This document shows positions 35,872-46,505 of a DNA stretch of 64,000 nt, piece after piece (the first letter of the stretch is position 1; each line of letters opens with the position of its first letter). Made by a program: the position numbers and the translations under genes. The notes below the pieces were generated by a model. The model was not told where the DNA came from. It did not search any database and saw nothing but the letters and a program-made list of their open reading frames with translations. This stretch comes from Candidatus Brocadia sapporoensis (GTDB lineage: Bacteria; Planctomycetota; Brocadiia; Brocadiales; Brocadiaceae). Location of the stretch: positions 1-64,000 of the forward strand of contig NZ_MJUW02000112.1 in assembly GCF_001753675.2 (NCBI RefSeq), in the 5' to 3' direction.

Positions 35872-36435
35872 TTAGAGTGCTAAAAAATTCTTAAGAAGTT
35901 TTGGACCTTCTGCAGTTAAAAAGGATTCGGGATGAAACTGCACCCCTTCCAGGGGATATTCCTTATGCCGTATACCCATGACCTCATCATCATCTGCCCT
36001 GGCTGTGACTTCAATACAATCGGGCAGCGTGTCTTCTTTGACGATGAGAGAATGATAGCGAGTTGCCTCAAAAGGATTGGAAAGTCCTTTGTAGATTGTT
36101 TTGCCGTCATGTTTGATCATGGATGTCTTGCCGTGCATGAGTCTCCGCGCTCGAACTACTTCAGCGCCATATGAGTAAGCAATGCACTGGTGGCCAAGAC
36201 AAACCCCGAGAATCGGTATCTTGCCGGTAAAATGTTTTATGATGTCATTGGAAATGCCTGCTTCTTTAGGAGTACAAGGTCCTGGCGAAATAATGATATG
36301 ATCTGGCCTCTTGCCCTCTATTTCATCGAGGCTGACCTTGTCATTCCGAAAGACTTCCATTTTTGCGCCAAAAGCGCCTATTTGTTGTACGAGATTATAC
36401 GTAAAAGAGTCGTAATTATCGATAATAAGTATCAT
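35872..36435 (-). CDS. Glutamine amidotransferase component II (anthranilate / aminodeoxychorismate synthase)
   Basis: Supplies ammonia from glutamine for anthranilate or 4-amino-4-deoxychorismate synthesis. I start at ATG 36435 (MILIIDNYDSF), the universal N-terminus of the family; the upstream frame to 36471 is not needed. The catalytic triad is clear: Cys in GVCLGHQCIAY, and His-Glu in VQFHPESFLT. Length 187 residues is typical. No component I (trpE/pabB) gene is adjacent, so the TrpG versus PabA role is open; many bacteria share one subunit. Confidence 0.9.
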   Translation of the reverse strand: MILIIDNYDSFTYNLVQQIGAFGAKMEVFRNDKVSLDEIEGKRPDHIIISPGPCTPKEAGISNDIIKHFTGKIPILGVCLGHQCIAYSYGAEVVRARRLMHGKTSMIKHDGKTIYKGLSNPFEATRYHSLIVKEDTLPDCIEVTARADDDEVMGIRHKEYPLEGVQFHPESFLTAEGPKLLKNFLAL

Positions 36436-36557
36436 GGTAATTTCTGCTTCCTTAAGCTGTGATATTAACAAAATACCTTTTGAATATCAAAAGGATTTTA
36501 GGCACATAAACAGTTGTTTCATTAGTTTGAGATAAATGTTCTTACGACAAAAACAAC

Positions 36558-36586
36558 TTGACAACACTTGTTTTTTTTGTTACCTT
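36558..36586 (+). promoter_or_regulatory. Possible promoter of the nusA-infB operon
   Basis: TTGACA at 36558-36563 is a perfect -35; 17 nt later TACCTT (36581-36586) is a poor -10. It lies about 230 bp upstream of nusA, so the leader would include the hairpin at 36694-36720. Confidence 0.35.
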
Positions 36587-36693
36587 TTTGTAAAGTATTA
36601 ACATATAACTAGTGGAGGAATAAGTTATATTTATCACCTTTTGCGAATTTTATGTAATTATCAAAGGCTGGATGGGTTGAGCGTCGATTGTAT

Positions 36694-36720
36694 AAGTGGG
36701 GTAATCCCACTTTTTTATTT
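36694..36720 (+). terminator. Terminator-like hairpin in the nusA leader (attenuator candidate)
   Basis: AAGTGGG and CCCACTT (36694-36700 and 36706-36712) form a 7-bp stem with a GTAAT loop, followed at once by a T-rich run. It reads as an intrinsic terminator in the direction of nusA, about 75 bp before its start. It could end a leader RNA and attenuate nusA, or terminate an unseen upstream transcript. Confidence 0.55.
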
Positions 36721-36794
36721 TAAGAATGATAATATTTTCTGAATAAATAGTACAGTCAGCATCAGATAGTCTGAATTGAAGAAAAAAGGTATTT

Positions 36795-37865
36795 ATGGAT
36801 AAAGAAAGCTTGTTACGTCTGGTAGATAGTTTACACAGGGATAAAGAAATTGCCAAGGAAGTAGTGTTTCAAGGTATAGAGGCTGCCTTGACTATGGCTG
36901 CCAGAAAACATTTTAAATCACAGGAAGTAGTCACCATTCAAATTGACAGAACCACAGGAGAAATCTTGGCAAAGGAAGGTAGCCGTACCATAGATCCTTC
37001 AGAATTAGGCAGAATTACAGCGCAAACTGCAAAACAAGTCATTATCCAGAAGATACGGGAAGCTGAACGGGATGTGATCTACGAAGACTTCTTCAGCAGG
37101 AGGGGGGACATTGTTAGCGGTACGGTTCAGAGATTTGAAGGTTCTGCGATAATTGTCAATCTTGGCAAAACAGAAGGTGTTTTGCAGAGGTCGGAACAAA
37201 TTGATGGTGAGCATTATAATGTGAACGAACGTGTCAGAGCGATCGTTTATGATGTAAAGAAGGTAGGGACACGGGTGCGGATTCTGCTTTCAAGGACGCA
37301 TCCTGATTTTGTTCGGAGGCTCTTTGAACTGGAAGTACCAGAAATTGCAGAAAATGCTATTGAAATTAAAGCACTGGCTAGGGAGCCTGGTCACAGGACC
37401 AAGATCTCTGTGGCTTCGAGTGACCAGAATGTTGACTGTGTAGGAGCCTGTGTAGGGGTGCGTGGGTCAAGGATTAAGAATATCGTGGATGAATTAAACG
37501 GAGAGAAGATCGATATAATCCGGTGGAGTAATGAACCAGAGGTCTTATTGCCCAATGCGCTGAAACCAGCGGAAGTTTCTGGAATTATTTTATCTGCAGA
37601 GAATCAGGTTGCAACCATTGTCGTGCCAAACGATCAACTTTCTCTGGCAATAGGAAAAAGGGGACAAAATGTGCGCCTGGCATCTCGGTTGACTTCCTGG
37701 GATATTGATATCATTACAGAATCAGAATTTGAAGAAAGGCAGAAAACCAGCGCTGAGGGATTGTCAGAAGCCTCTGAGACTAAAAAAACAGCCATTAATA
37801 ATGTGACTGCATCGGAACCCGGTGAGCGTATACAAACCGATAGGAAAAAAGAGGAAGTTTCGTAA
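36795..37865 (+). CDS. nusA: Transcription termination/antitermination factor NusA
   Basis: Binds RNA polymerase and nascent RNA. The 356 residues contain the N-terminal polymerase-binding domain (residues 1-125), an S1 domain (GDIVSGTVQRFEGSAIIVNLG, as two halves about 110-130) and two KH domains (VGACVGVRGSRIKNIV near 217 and LAIGKRGQNVRLASRL near 284). The acidic C-terminal repeats of E. coli NusA are absent, as in many bacteria. rimP, its usual upstream neighbour, is not present here. infB follows 31 bp downstream. Confidence 0.95.
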   Translation: MDKESLLRLVDSLHRDKEIAKEVVFQGIEAALTMAARKHFKSQEVVTIQIDRTTGEILAKEGSRTIDPSELGRITAQTAKQVIIQKIREAERDVIYEDFFSRRGDIVSGTVQRFEGSAIIVNLGKTEGVLQRSEQIDGEHYNVNERVRAIVYDVKKVGTRVRILLSRTHPDFVRRLFELEVPEIAENAIEIKALAREPGHRTKISVASSDQNVDCVGACVGVRGSRIKNIVDELNGEKIDIIRWSNEPEVLLPNALKPAEVSGIILSAENQVATIVVPNDQLSLAIGKRGQNVRLASRLTSWDIDIITESEFEERQKTSAEGLSEASETKKTAINNVTASEPGERIQTDRKKEEVS

Positions 37866-37896
37866 TAAAATATATCATTAAATATTAGGAGTTTTC

Positions 37897-40125
37897 ATGG
37901 GAAAAATCAGGATCAGTTTACTAGCGAAAGAGCTGGGGGTGAAGAGTAATCTTTTAATTGATAGGTGTCATGAGAAAGGGTTGACTCATATCACCCATCA
38001 CGCGAATACTCTGATTCCTGAACAAGCGGAAATGATAAGACAATTGTTCAAGCCAAGTGCAAAAGAAGTAGTTTCCGCAAAAGAAGCGTCAAAGGTTAAA
38101 GAACCTATAGTTCTCCATGAGACGGAGCACAAAAAAGATGATAAAACTGTTTTGCAAACGGGTAGTGGCATCAAGGTCGTTCAACCCACCAAAATTGTGA
38201 GAATTCCAAAGAGTCCGCCCCAGCCACAACGAATAGTAAAAGTGCCTCCGACAAAAACGTTCTGGAAGAAGCGTCCACAGGCTGTTGCACCGGCTAAGAG
38301 GAGAGACCATACAGCCGAGGTAATAGAAATAAAGAAGCCGGCAGTTAAAGAGAAAGAAACAAAGATAGTTATGGAGCCACCAATAACAGTAAAAGACCTT
38401 TCTTCAAAATTAGGAATTCGCGCGAATGAAATTATTACCAAGTTGCTTCTTGAGCACAATGTGCGCTCGACAATTAATCAAATATTAACCGAGGAAATTG
38501 TGCAGTTGTTAGGTATTGAGTACGGAGTGGAGATTGAGATCAAAAAAAAGGAGATCGCGGCAGAACGCGATTTTATTGCTGAGCAGGTATCTACAAGAAT
38601 TGAAGATCTGGTGTATCGCGCCCCAATAGTAACTTTTCTAGGGCATGTTGACCACGGAAAGACATCGCTCCTTGACAGTATTCGTCAAACAGATGTAGCG
38701 GCTGATGAAGTAGGCGGGATTACACAACATATTGGTGCGTATAAAGTGGAAATGAATGGCAAACACGTGGTGTTTCTGGATACACCCGGTCACGAAGCTT
38801 TTACTGCCATGAGGGCACGGGGTGCGAATATTACGGATGTCGTAGTGCTTGTTGTGGCTGCTGATGATGGAGTGATGCCACAGACGGAGGAGGCATTAAA
38901 TCATGCCAAAGCCGCTAATGTACCGATTGTTGTAGCTTTAAACAAGATTGATAAACCAAGTGCTAATCCGTTGCGTGTAAAACAACAGCTTGCAAATTTA
39001 GAGTTAATCCCTGAGGAATGGGGTGGAAAGACACAGTTTGTTGAGACTTCCGCTGTTACAAAAAAGGGTATTACCGCCTTACTTGAAAGACTTTTACTGG
39101 AGTCCGAAATTTTGGAATTGAAGGCGAATCCGCGGAACCCGGCACGAGGTGTTGTATTAGAGGCCCATTTAAGTGAAGGACGTGGTGTTGTTGCAAATGT
39201 CTTGATACAAGATGGCAGTTTGCGTCAAGGGGATATTGTTTTATGTGGAAAAACCTATGGCAGGGCACGCCTTATTACCAATGACAGGGGGATTGAAGTA
39301 CAGGAGGCTGGTCCTTCAACACCCGTATCAGTCTCAGATTTTTCAGAGGTTCCGGAGGCGGGTGATAAATTTTATGTCGTAGGGGATATACAAAAAGCGA
39401 GGGAAATCGCTCTGGAAAGACAAAAAAAAGAGCGTGAAACCTCCTTGGCAAAATACCAGCACGTTACCTTGGATAGCCTCTATTCAAAAATTGCGGAGGG
39501 AAAGGTAAAGGAGATTAAGGTCATCTTAAAGGCCGATTATAAGGGTTCTGTTGAGGTGCTTAAAAAGGCGCTGGAAGAGCTTTCCACTTCTGAAATTAAA
39601 GTAAAAATATTGCATTGTGGTGTAGGAGGTATTACAGAATCTGACGTGCTTCTTGCGGATGCATCGGATGCAATTGTAATTGGATTTTATGTGACGACTG
39701 AGGACAAGGCACGTATTTTGGCGGAAGATAAAGGGGTAGATATCAGACTTTATAAAATTATTTATGATGCGACGAATGAAATAAAAGCCGCCATGGAAGG
39801 TATGTTAGAACCGGAATCCAAGGAGGTTGTATTGGGTCAGGTTGAAATAAGGCACGTTTACCGTATTTCAAAGTTTGGTAACGTTGCCGGTTGTTATGTA
39901 AAGACGGGTAAAATTACAAGGAACTCCTCTGTCCGTCTGATTCGTGATAACATTATCATTTATGACGGAAAATTGGAGTCATTAAAAATCGTGAAAGATG
40001 ATGTCAAAGAGGTTCGGGCTGGTTTTGAATGCGGTCTAATAGTTGCGAATTATAATGATATTAAAACAGGAGATATTGTGGAGGCTTATGAGGTGCAGAA
40101 GGTTGCGCGATTCTTAACGGTATAG
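37897..40125 (+). CDS. infB: Translation initiation factor IF-2
   Basis: GTPase that brings initiator tRNA to the 30S subunit. The 742-residue protein has two N-terminal IF2 helical domains ([11 protein letters not shown] at the start and [16 protein letters not shown] near residue 165), a lysine/proline-rich linker, the G domain with G1 GHVDHGKT (about 250), G3 DTPGHEAF and G4 NKID, and the C-terminal domains ending in [29 protein letters not shown] precedes ATG 37897. It is the second gene of the nusA operon. Confidence 0.96.
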   Translation: MGKIRISLLAKELGVKSNLLIDRCHEKGLTHITHHANTLIPEQAEMIRQLFKPSAKEVVSAKEASKVKEPIVLHETEHKKDDKTVLQTGSGIKVVQPTKIVRIPKSPPQPQRIVKVPPTKTFWKKRPQAVAPAKRRDHTAEVIEIKKPAVKEKETKIVMEPPITVKDLSSKLGIRANEIITKLLLEHNVRSTINQILTEEIVQLLGIEYGVEIEIKKKEIAAERDFIAEQVSTRIEDLVYRAPIVTFLGHVDHGKTSLLDSIRQTDVAADEVGGITQHIGAYKVEMNGKHVVFLDTPGHEAFTAMRARGANITDVVVLVVAADDGVMPQTEEALNHAKAANVPIVVALNKIDKPSANPLRVKQQLANLELIPEEWGGKTQFVETSAVTKKGITALLERLLLESEILELKANPRNPARGVVLEAHLSEGRGVVANVLIQDGSLRQGDIVLCGKTYGRARLITNDRGIEVQEAGPSTPVSVSDFSEVPEAGDKFYVVGDIQKAREIALERQKKERETSLAKYQHVTLDSLYSKIAEGKVKEIKVILKADYKGSVEVLKKALEELSTSEIKVKILHCGVGGITESDVLLADASDAIVIGFYVTTEDKARILAEDKGVDIRLYKIIYDATNEIKAAMEGMLEPESKEVVLGQVEIRHVYRISKFGNVAGCYVKTGKITRNSSVRLIRDNIIIYDGKLESLKIVKDDVKEVRAGFECGLIVANYNDIKTGDIVEAYEVQKVARFLTV

Positions 40126-40228
40126 AAAAAGTATGAATTATTTTGGCTGATTCCATGATAAGGTAACGAGACGACTCGCAGTATGTTTTTTTCAATTCAG
40201 ACAGTTGTGGTGATAGCTACAGGATGTT

Positions 40229-40540
40229 ATGGATCTGGAGTTTCATAAATCTGATGATGCTGTGGTTGGGGTTTTAAATATTCGATTAGTAATCCGCAGT
40301 GCACTTACGTTAAAAGACAAGCGGCGTATTTTGAAAAGCCTAAAGGACCGTGTTAAAAATGATTTCAACGTCTCTATCTCGGAGATCGGCACGCTAGATC
40401 ATTGCCAATATGCGCGATTAGGCATTGCAATGGTAGGGAATGATAAAAAGTATTTGAATAGCACTTTATCGAATTTACTTAATATGTTCCGGATTGCAAT
40501 TTCAGTTGAGCTTGTCGATTATCACCTCGAATTTGTTTAA
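40229..40540 (+). CDS. YlxP-like DUF503 protein
   Basis: A 103-residue DUF503 protein with the family pattern LTLKDKRRILKSLKDRVKN and FNVSISEIGTLDHCQYARLG. It sits between infB and rbfA, its conserved place in many bacteria, supporting a role in ribosome-associated RNA work. The exact function is not established here. Confidence 0.88.
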   Translation: MDLEFHKSDDAVVGVLNIRLVIRSALTLKDKRRILKSLKDRVKNDFNVSISEIGTLDHCQYARLGIAMVGNDKKYLNSTLSNLLNMFRIAISVELVDYHLEFV

Positions 40541-40630
40541 TTTCATACCTTCGGAATCCCTAAGTAAGTTCTCGACCCATTTTTGTGAATTCATACTTTT
40601 CATTATTTCATAAAAAGTAGGAGGTTTATT

Positions 40631-41008
40631 ATGTCTTCAAGAAGATGCGAACGATTAGAGGAATCTATTAAACAGGAAGTGAGTAAAATTATTTTATATG
40701 AATTAAAGGATCCGAGAATAGCTTTTGTTACGATAACAAAAGTTGAGATCACAGCGGATTTGAAGAATGCAAAAGTCCATATTTCAATATTGGGGGATGA
40801 TACTACCCGCAAAAAAACATTACAGGCAATTGAGCATGCAAAGGGCTTTATCCAGGCAAAAGTAGGTGCCCAGTTGCAAATTAAGTATACCCCCGTTTTG
40901 ACGTTTTGTTTGGATGAGTCGGTTCAAAAGAGCCTGCGTATATCAAAACTAATTGATGAGGCAGTAAAAGGAAACGATATAGCAATAAAAGGTGAGTTGA
41001 AAGAATGA
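40631..41008 (+). CDS. rbfA: Ribosome-binding factor A
   Basis: A KH-fold assembly factor that binds the 30S subunit and helps 16S rRNA 5'-end maturation. The 125 residues show the typical start RRCERLEESIKQEVSKII, KDPRIAFVTITKVEIT and VQLQ-like AQLQIKYTPVLTFCLDES. TAGGAGG lies 8 nt before ATG 40631. It overlaps hisG by 4 bp (ATGA), an unusual coupling of ribosome assembly with histidine synthesis. Confidence 0.93.
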   Translation: MSSRRCERLEESIKQEVSKIILYELKDPRIAFVTITKVEITADLKNAKVHISILGDDTTRKKTLQAIEHAKGFIQAKVGAQLQIKYTPVLTFCLDESVQKSLRISKLIDEAVKGNDIAIKGELKE

Positions 41009-41877
41009 AGAAATTATTTTTAGGGCTGCCTAAAGGTAGCCTCCAGGAAGCAACCGTTGAAATGATGAAGAAGTCGGGTTACAGCGTTCATATAAGCCCT
41101 CGGTCTTATTATCCCACAATCGATGATGATGAAATTTCAGTAAGGTTGATTCGTCCGCAGGACATGTCCAGATATGTTGAAAAAGGTATTATCGACGCAG
41201 GTCTGACTGGTGCTGATTGGGTGAAAGAAGCTGGTTCAGATATACGGGTAGTGGTAAGTTTGGTATATGCGAAACAACAGTTGACAAAAGTGCGATGGGT
41301 TTTAGCGGTACCAGAGCATTCGGCCATACGCTCAGTAGGTGATTTGCAGAATAAAAAAATTGCAACGGAACTGGTAAATGTAACGCGGCAATATCTTGCG
41401 GAGCGCGGGGTAGTAGCTGATATTGAGTTTTCTCATGGTGCGACTGAAGCAAAAGCTCCTGATTTAGTCGATGCTATCGTAGAACTTACTGAAACAGGCA
41501 GCAGTATGAAGGCAAACAATCTCCGTGTTATTGAGACGGTTATGGAATCTTCTACGCAATTCATTGCCAACCATCACGCGTGGAAAGACGAATGGAAACG
41601 CACAAAAATAGAGAATTTAGCGATGCTTTTTGAGGGAGCAATTATTGCCCGGGTAAAAGTTGGATTGAAGATGAATGTTCCAGCCGGATCTCTGGAACAA
41701 GTACTCATGAAATTGCCCGCTTTGAGAAAACCCACCATTTCTCCATTATCTGAAGGAGCGGGTTATGCAATTGAAACGGTGCTGGACGAAACGGTAGCAA
41801 GAAGTATTACCCCAGAGCTAAAAAGGGCCGGAGCTGAAGGGATTATAGAATACCCACTAAATAAAGTTATTCTTTAA
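41005..41877 (+). CDS. hisG: ATP phosphoribosyltransferase (long form)
   Basis: First enzyme of histidine synthesis, joining ATP and PRPP. At 290 residues it is the long HisG form with a C-terminal regulatory ACT-like domain (after about residue 210), so no HisZ is needed. Recognised motifs: LGLPKGSLQEATVEMM at the start, the GLTGADWV stretch near residue 70, and the PRPP loop DAIVELTETGSSMKANNLR near 155. The start codon overlaps the rbfA stop. hisH and hisA are 12-13 kb away, so the his genes are scattered. Confidence 0.95.
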   Translation: MKKLFLGLPKGSLQEATVEMMKKSGYSVHISPRSYYPTIDDDEISVRLIRPQDMSRYVEKGIIDAGLTGADWVKEAGSDIRVVVSLVYAKQQLTKVRWVLAVPEHSAIRSVGDLQNKKIATELVNVTRQYLAERGVVADIEFSHGATEAKAPDLVDAIVELTETGSSMKANNLRVIETVMESSTQFIANHHAWKDEWKRTKIENLAMLFEGAIIARVKVGLKMNVPAGSLEQVLMKLPALRKPTISPLSEGAGYAIETVLDETVARSITPELKRAGAEGIIEYPLNKVIL

Positions 41878-41922
41878 TATGTAGGTGATGAGACATGTTA
41901 AGGATATACGCATAAGCATGAA

Positions 41923-43497
41923 ATGTTTTTTATCCAATCATTTTCTATTGTTTGGCTTGTACTATTTTTCATTGTTGGGTTTTTGGGATGCCGTACGGTC
42001 ACGGTTCAACATGATAATAAGTCAGTATCTTCAGGTGAGACGCAGTCTCTGAATGCAAAAAAAAAAGCATATTCCTATTTTTGTACCGGATATTATTTTT
42101 TGTTGGAGAGAGATTGGGAAAATGCTGTTAAGAACTTTGAAAAAGCCCTCCGATGGGATGATTCCTCCGAAAGAATTATTCAGCATTTAGCAACCTGTTA
42201 TTTCCAGTTGGGCATGAACGAAAAAGCAATCGATTACATGAAAAAATTGGCTGATATTAGACCAGATGAATTTAGCGTGCGTTATACCCTTGCTACTCTG
42301 TATGAAACCGTAGAAAAATTCAAAGAGGCCATTAAAGAATACGAATATGCTCGACGGTGCAAGACAACAAAGCTAGACAATATATTTCTGGCAGACGTTC
42401 TCTATCGGCTCGCCAATCTGTATATCAACGAAGGCGCGATAGAGAAGGGCGTAGATTGTTATCAGAGTATGTTTGATCTGAATCTGATAAATGAACCAGT
42501 TAAGATATATTATGAGATTGGACAAAAGTATTTTGAAAAAAATGAAATAAAAAAGGCGCGGGAATATTTTTTAAAGGCAAAACAGGCTGATCCAAAACTA
42601 AGCTTTACCAGTTTCTATCTTACTCTTTGCTATGATATGCTCAAGGATTATGATAATGCTATTAAAGAGGCCACGATCTTTTTGGAAAAAGAGCCAGATA
42701 ACTGGGCAATGCACCTTGCCTTGTCTGAAATATATGATAAAACAAGAAACGAACCTAAAAAAAATGAAGAAATCAGAAGAACACAAGAAATTCTGAAAAG
42801 AAATACCGATGCTGGCACCCAAAATCCAAAGGAGTATTTCCTATTATGCCAGATTTATAAGAATCAACGTAAGATCGACGACGCTATCTCCGTCATTGAA
42901 AATTTGAAAACAATCCCCTTGGATAAAGAAACAATGCGAGATGCCCACTTTCTACTGGCAAATCTTTATTATGAAAATGAAAACTTTGACAGGACCGAAG
43001 AGGAATTGAAGATCACATTAATGTTAGATCCTGAGTTTCATGAGGCAAATAATTTTTTGGGCTACTTATTTGTTGAAAATAACAAGAATTTGGATATGGC
43101 AATGCAGCTAATCAATAAGGCATTAAAAGCAGATCCAGAAAATGGCGCGTATCTTGACAGTCTTGGTTGGGCATATTATAAAAAGGCACAACAGGAAGGA
43201 AGAGATGAATGTCTGTTTACTGCTCTTAAGATTTTATCGGACGCTGTTCAACGCATGGAAGAACCTGATATTTATGATCATATTGGAGAGGTGTATTATA
43301 GTTTAGGACAATGGGATGAAGCGGTTAAGGCATGGGAAAAAGCACGTGCTTTATATAACCAAACGCTCAATAATAAAGTTAAAATAGTAGATATTGAAGC
43401 AAAATTAAAAAAAATAAAGGAATTAATGTCTGCAGAAGAAAAGACGATAAGAGTTATTAAGAAACATAATGAGGTTGAAAACGTTATTCAGCCTTAA
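41923..43497 (+). CDS. TPR-repeat lipoprotein
   Basis: A 524-residue protein beginning with a hydrophobic signal and lipobox (IVGFLGC, cysteine near residue 25). It then carries about ten or more tetratricopeptide repeats through most of the length (YYFLLERDWENAVKNFEKAL, IQHLATCYFQLGMNEKAIDY and later LDSLGWAYYKKAQQEG). The LDSLGWAYYK motif is common in outer-membrane TPR proteins. It starts 46 bp after hisG and precedes yebC. Likely a membrane-attached scaffold; no specific partner is visible. Confidence 0.82.
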   Translation: MFFIQSFSIVWLVLFFIVGFLGCRTVTVQHDNKSVSSGETQSLNAKKKAYSYFCTGYYFLLERDWENAVKNFEKALRWDDSSERIIQHLATCYFQLGMNEKAIDYMKKLADIRPDEFSVRYTLATLYETVEKFKEAIKEYEYARRCKTTKLDNIFLADVLYRLANLYINEGAIEKGVDCYQSMFDLNLINEPVKIYYEIGQKYFEKNEIKKAREYFLKAKQADPKLSFTSFYLTLCYDMLKDYDNAIKEATIFLEKEPDNWAMHLALSEIYDKTRNEPKKNEEIRRTQEILKRNTDAGTQNPKEYFLLCQIYKNQRKIDDAISVIENLKTIPLDKETMRDAHFLLANLYYENENFDRTEEELKITLMLDPEFHEANNFLGYLFVENNKNLDMAMQLINKALKADPENGAYLDSLGWAYYKKAQQEGRDECLFTALKILSDAVQRMEEPDIYDHIGEVYYSLGQWDEAVKAWEKARALYNQTLNNKVKIVDIEAKLKKIKELMSAEEKTIRVIKKHNEVENVIQP

Positions 43498-43534
43498 GTC
43501 ATTGTAAATATTGGTTCGGAGGGGATGAGACAAA

Positions 43535-44290
43535 TTGGCCGGACATTCACATTGGGCTAGTATAAAGCATAAAAAAGGTGCTGCTGATGCAAAGAAGGGT
43601 AAAGCGTTTTCCAAGGTGGCGCGTATGATTACTGTCGCTGCCAGGAGAGGCGGCGGTGACCCGGATATGAACCCCAGATTGCAGCTTGCAATAAGCAAAG
43701 CCCGCGCAGTCAATATGCCAAAAGAAAATATCGAACGAGCCATTCAGAAAGGTATGGGTGGGGGCGGCGGGGCAGAGTTGTTTGAGTGTGTATACGAGGG
43801 ATATGGGCCTCATGGTATAGCATTAATGGTCGAAATATTGACGGACAATAAAAACAGGACTGCACCTGAAATCAGAAAGATATTTGAACGGTTTGGCGGA
43901 AATATGGGAGAATCTGGTTGTGTGTCCTGGATGTTCGAAAAAAAAGGACTTATTATCGTAAACTGTAATGAAATTACCGAAAATGAGTTTATGATGTTGG
44001 TTCTTGATGCCGGCGCTGATGATTTGCAAAGAGTCGGAGATGTTTTTCAGGTGATATGCTTACAAACAAGTTTAGATGCGGTAAAGAAGTCTATTGAAAG
44101 TAAACATATAAAAGTAGAAACATCTGAGGTAAGTTGGATTCCGAAAAATAATATTGATTTAGATGAAGTGGCAGGTCGTAAAGTTTTGGGGATAATGGAT
44201 GCGCTTGAGGATCATGATGACGTACAAAATGTCTACTCTAATTTTAATCTGCCCCAAGTGCTTTTAGATGAAATGCAAACCACGAAATGA
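43535..44290 (+). CDS. yebC: YebC/PmpR-family protein
   Basis: A member of the TACO1/YebC family, linked to translation of difficult proline stretches and, in some species, to transcriptional control. The 251 residues begin with the family hallmark AGHSHWASIKHKKGAADAKK and contain ERAIQKGMGGGGGAELFEC. Translation starts with TTG at 43535 after CGGAGGGG. It is convergent with ftsH, 12 bp apart, with no clear terminator between. ruvC, a frequent neighbour of yebC, is elsewhere in the window. Confidence 0.94.
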   Translation: MAGHSHWASIKHKKGAADAKKGKAFSKVARMITVAARRGGGDPDMNPRLQLAISKARAVNMPKENIERAIQKGMGGGGGAELFECVYEGYGPHGIALMVEILTDNKNRTAPEIRKIFERFGGNMGESGCVSWMFEKKGLIIVNCNEITENEFMMLVLDAGADDLQRVGDVFQVICLQTSLDAVKKSIESKHIKVETSEVSWIPKNNIDLDEVAGRKVLGIMDALEDHDDVQNVYSNFNLPQVLLDEMQTTK

Positions 44291-44302
44291 ACTGAGAAGT
44301 AT

Positions 44303-46225
44303 TTACGATTTGCCACAATCTTTTTGTAAATATTGCAGATTTTGTTGCGGTTGTTCGATCGGAGCAATTTCCGTTTCTTTGATAATTCTATGGCGTTTCT
44401 TTTCTATACGTAGTAATTGAAGGATCTGATCACCGTCCAGCACCTCCTCCTCTTCTAAATTCTTCGCTAAAAGATCCAATTTGTCCCGATTGTCGCTCAG
44501 CAATTTTTTAACCCTGTCATAACTTCCCATGATAATATTGGTAACCTCTTCATCTATAACAATTGCTGTCTTTTCACTGTATTCCTTTTCTTGCACAAGG
44601 TCGTGTCCGAGGAAGATGTTCCCCGATTGTCTGCCGAAGGTCTGTGGTCCTAGTCTTTTGCTCATACCAAACCGGCATACATAACTTCTGGCCAATTGTG
44701 AAGCTTTTTCCAAATCATTTTGAGCGCCCGTTGATATTTTTTCGAGAACCAATTCTTCTGCTGCACGACCGCCCAGAAGGACGCAAAGGGTATCGAGAAT
44801 TTCCGGTTCAGTAGTTAAGTATTTGTCTTCCAACGGTAATTGCATTGTATAGCCCAGTGCTGCGGTCCCTCTTGGTATTATAGATACTTTATGTACAGGA
44901 TCGGTATTGGGAAGCAGGGCAGCGATTAAGGTATGCCCCGCCTCGTGAAGCGCAACCGTGCTCTTTTCACTATTGCTCATAATTCTGCTCTTTCGTTCGG
45001 GACCGGCGAGTACTCTGTCAATGGAGGATTCAAGTTCTTCCATACCGACGGAACTCTTATTATATCGTGCCGCCAAGAGCGCCGCTTCGTTAATTACATT
45101 TGCTAGGTCAGCCCCAGAAAATCCTGCGGTACGTTTTGCGATGACCTTTAAGCTGACATCGGAATCTATTTTTACACTCTTAGCATGAACGGATAAAACC
45201 GCCTCACGACCAATAAGATCTGGCCGGTCAACGGTTACTTGACGGTCAAAACGTCCGGGACGTAGGAGTGCATTGTCCAGTACGTCAGGCCGGTTGGTCG
45301 CAGCAATAATAATGACCCCTTTCTGCGCATTAAAACCATCCATTTCTGCAAGGAGTTGGTTCAGGGTTTGTTCGCGCTCGTCATGGCCACCACCCAACCC
45401 TGTGCCACGCTGACGTCCAACACTATCGATCTCGTCAATAAAAATAATACACGGGGCCTTCTCCTTTGCCTGTTCAAACATATCCCGTACCCTGGCGGCA
45501 CCCATACCAACAAACATTTCAACAAAATCGGAGCCACTAATAGAAAAAAAAGGTACTCCTGCTTCTCCCGCAACTGCCTTGGCTAGAAGCGTCTTTCCTG
45601 TTCCTGGAGGGCCAATCAATAAAACCCCTTTGGGAATTTTTCCCCCCAGTTTTTGAAATCGTTCCGGGTATGAAAGAAAATCAATGATTTCTTTTAATTC
45701 TTCCTTTGCCTCATCGCATCCGGCAACATCAACAAAGGTTGTTTTCTGTGAACCATTGTCAGAATACAACTTTATTTTTGCCTTACCGAAAGACATAAAA
45801 GGAGAACCCATCCCGCCAACCTTCTTAAAAAGAAAGAACCATCCAAGTGCCATGATACCAAAGGGAAAAACCCACCACATCAAAATATTTTTAAGGAAAT
45901 TATTTTCTGCAGCACCTTTGAATCTGACCTTTTGCAATTCTAGCTCATTAACCAGTTCTGCATCCTGCACTGGTACAGTAACAAATGCAATTTTTTCTTC
46001 TTTATCTCCTACAGCGGATAATTTTTTATAGTGGCCACGAATAATGTTCTGCCCCACCGTGCAATCGGATATGTAACCGTTCTTCAGATATAACCTGAAC
46101 TGGCTGTATGAGATTTCTTCAGCCTTGGGGGATAAAAACATCTGTATTACGTACACGACGGCGAGAAAGAGGAATATATATCCTATGGAAAACCTGGACT
46201 TTTTGGGTTTATTTTTTTTGTTCAT
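44303..46225 (-). CDS. ftsH: ATP-dependent zinc metalloprotease FtsH
   Basis: Membrane-bound AAA+ protease for quality control of membrane and regulatory proteins. The 640 residues show two N-terminal membrane helices (about 12-28 and 113-132), Walker A GPPGTGKT (about 207), Walker [12 protein letters not shown], the SRH arginines ([19 protein letters not shown] in two parts) and the zinc site HEAGH (near 425). The C-terminal tail is glutamine-rich ([12 protein letters not shown]). It is monocistronic by its neighbours. Confidence 0.96.
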   Translation of the reverse strand: MNKKNKPKKSRFSIGYIFLFLAVVYVIQMFLSPKAEEISYSQFRLYLKNGYISDCTVGQNIIRGHYKKLSAVGDKEEKIAFVTVPVQDAELVNELELQKVRFKGAAENNFLKNILMWWVFPFGIMALGWFFLFKKVGGMGSPFMSFGKAKIKLYSDNGSQKTTFVDVAGCDEAKEELKEIIDFLSYPERFQKLGGKIPKGVLLIGPPGTGKTLLAKAVAGEAGVPFFSISGSDFVEMFVGMGAARVRDMFEQAKEKAPCIIFIDEIDSVGRQRGTGLGGGHDEREQTLNQLLAEMDGFNAQKGVIIIAATNRPDVLDNALLRPGRFDRQVTVDRPDLIGREAVLSVHAKSVKIDSDVSLKVIAKRTAGFSGADLANVINEAALLAARYNKSSVGMEELESSIDRVLAGPERKSRIMSNSEKSTVALHEAGHTLIAALLPNTDPVHKVSIIPRGTAALGYTMQLPLEDKYLTTEPEILDTLCVLLGGRAAEELVLEKISTGAQNDLEKASQLARSYVCRFGMSKRLGPQTFGRQSGNIFLGHDLVQEKEYSEKTAIVIDEEVTNIIMGSYDRVKKLLSDNRDKLDLLAKNLEEEEVLDGDQILQLLRIEKKRHRIIKETEIAPIEQPQQNLQYLQKDCGKS

Positions 46226-46351
46226 GCAGTTTTGTTAAATAGTTAAAAGTATTATGCAAAAATTCAATATAGCAAATATTTAAAAACAAATTCTAATGGA
46301 TTATATTAGAAAACAAAGTCAATGTCAAAATATTTCAATTTTGGATTTAAG

Positions 46352-46379
46352 TTGATAATGGACAAAAAGATACTATAAT
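46352..46379 (+). promoter_or_regulatory. Promoter of tRNA-Pro
   Basis: TTGATA (46352-46357) and a perfect TATAAT (46374-46379) are separated by 16 nt. The -10 ends 12 nt before the tRNA, fitting a stable-RNA promoter with little or no leader. Confidence 0.7.
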
Positions 46380-46391
46380 TACAAAACTCGT

Positions 46392-46469
46392 CGGGGTGTA
46401 GCGCAGCTTGGCTAGCGCGCTTGAATGGGGTTCAAGAGGTCGTGGGTTCAAATCCCGCCACCCCGACCA
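46392..46469 (+). tRNA. tRNA-Pro (GGG)
   Basis: A full cloverleaf: acceptor stem CGGGGTG / CACCCCG, D arm, anticodon stem CTTGA/TCAAG with loop ATGGGGT (anticodon GGG, reading proline CCC), variable loop, and T arm with GGTTCAAATCC. The 3' CCA is encoded (46467-46469). An integrase stub follows at once downstream, typical of a tRNA used as an integration site. Confidence 0.95.
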
Positions 46470-46505
46470 CTAAAGTAAATGGTTTTAGAATACTATAATG
46501 ATGTA

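Noticed and set aside
36650-36856. Minus-strand ORF overlapping the nusA start
   Set aside because: Shadow frame of the leader and nusA; no ribosome binding site or coding character. I also looked for rimP here and found none.
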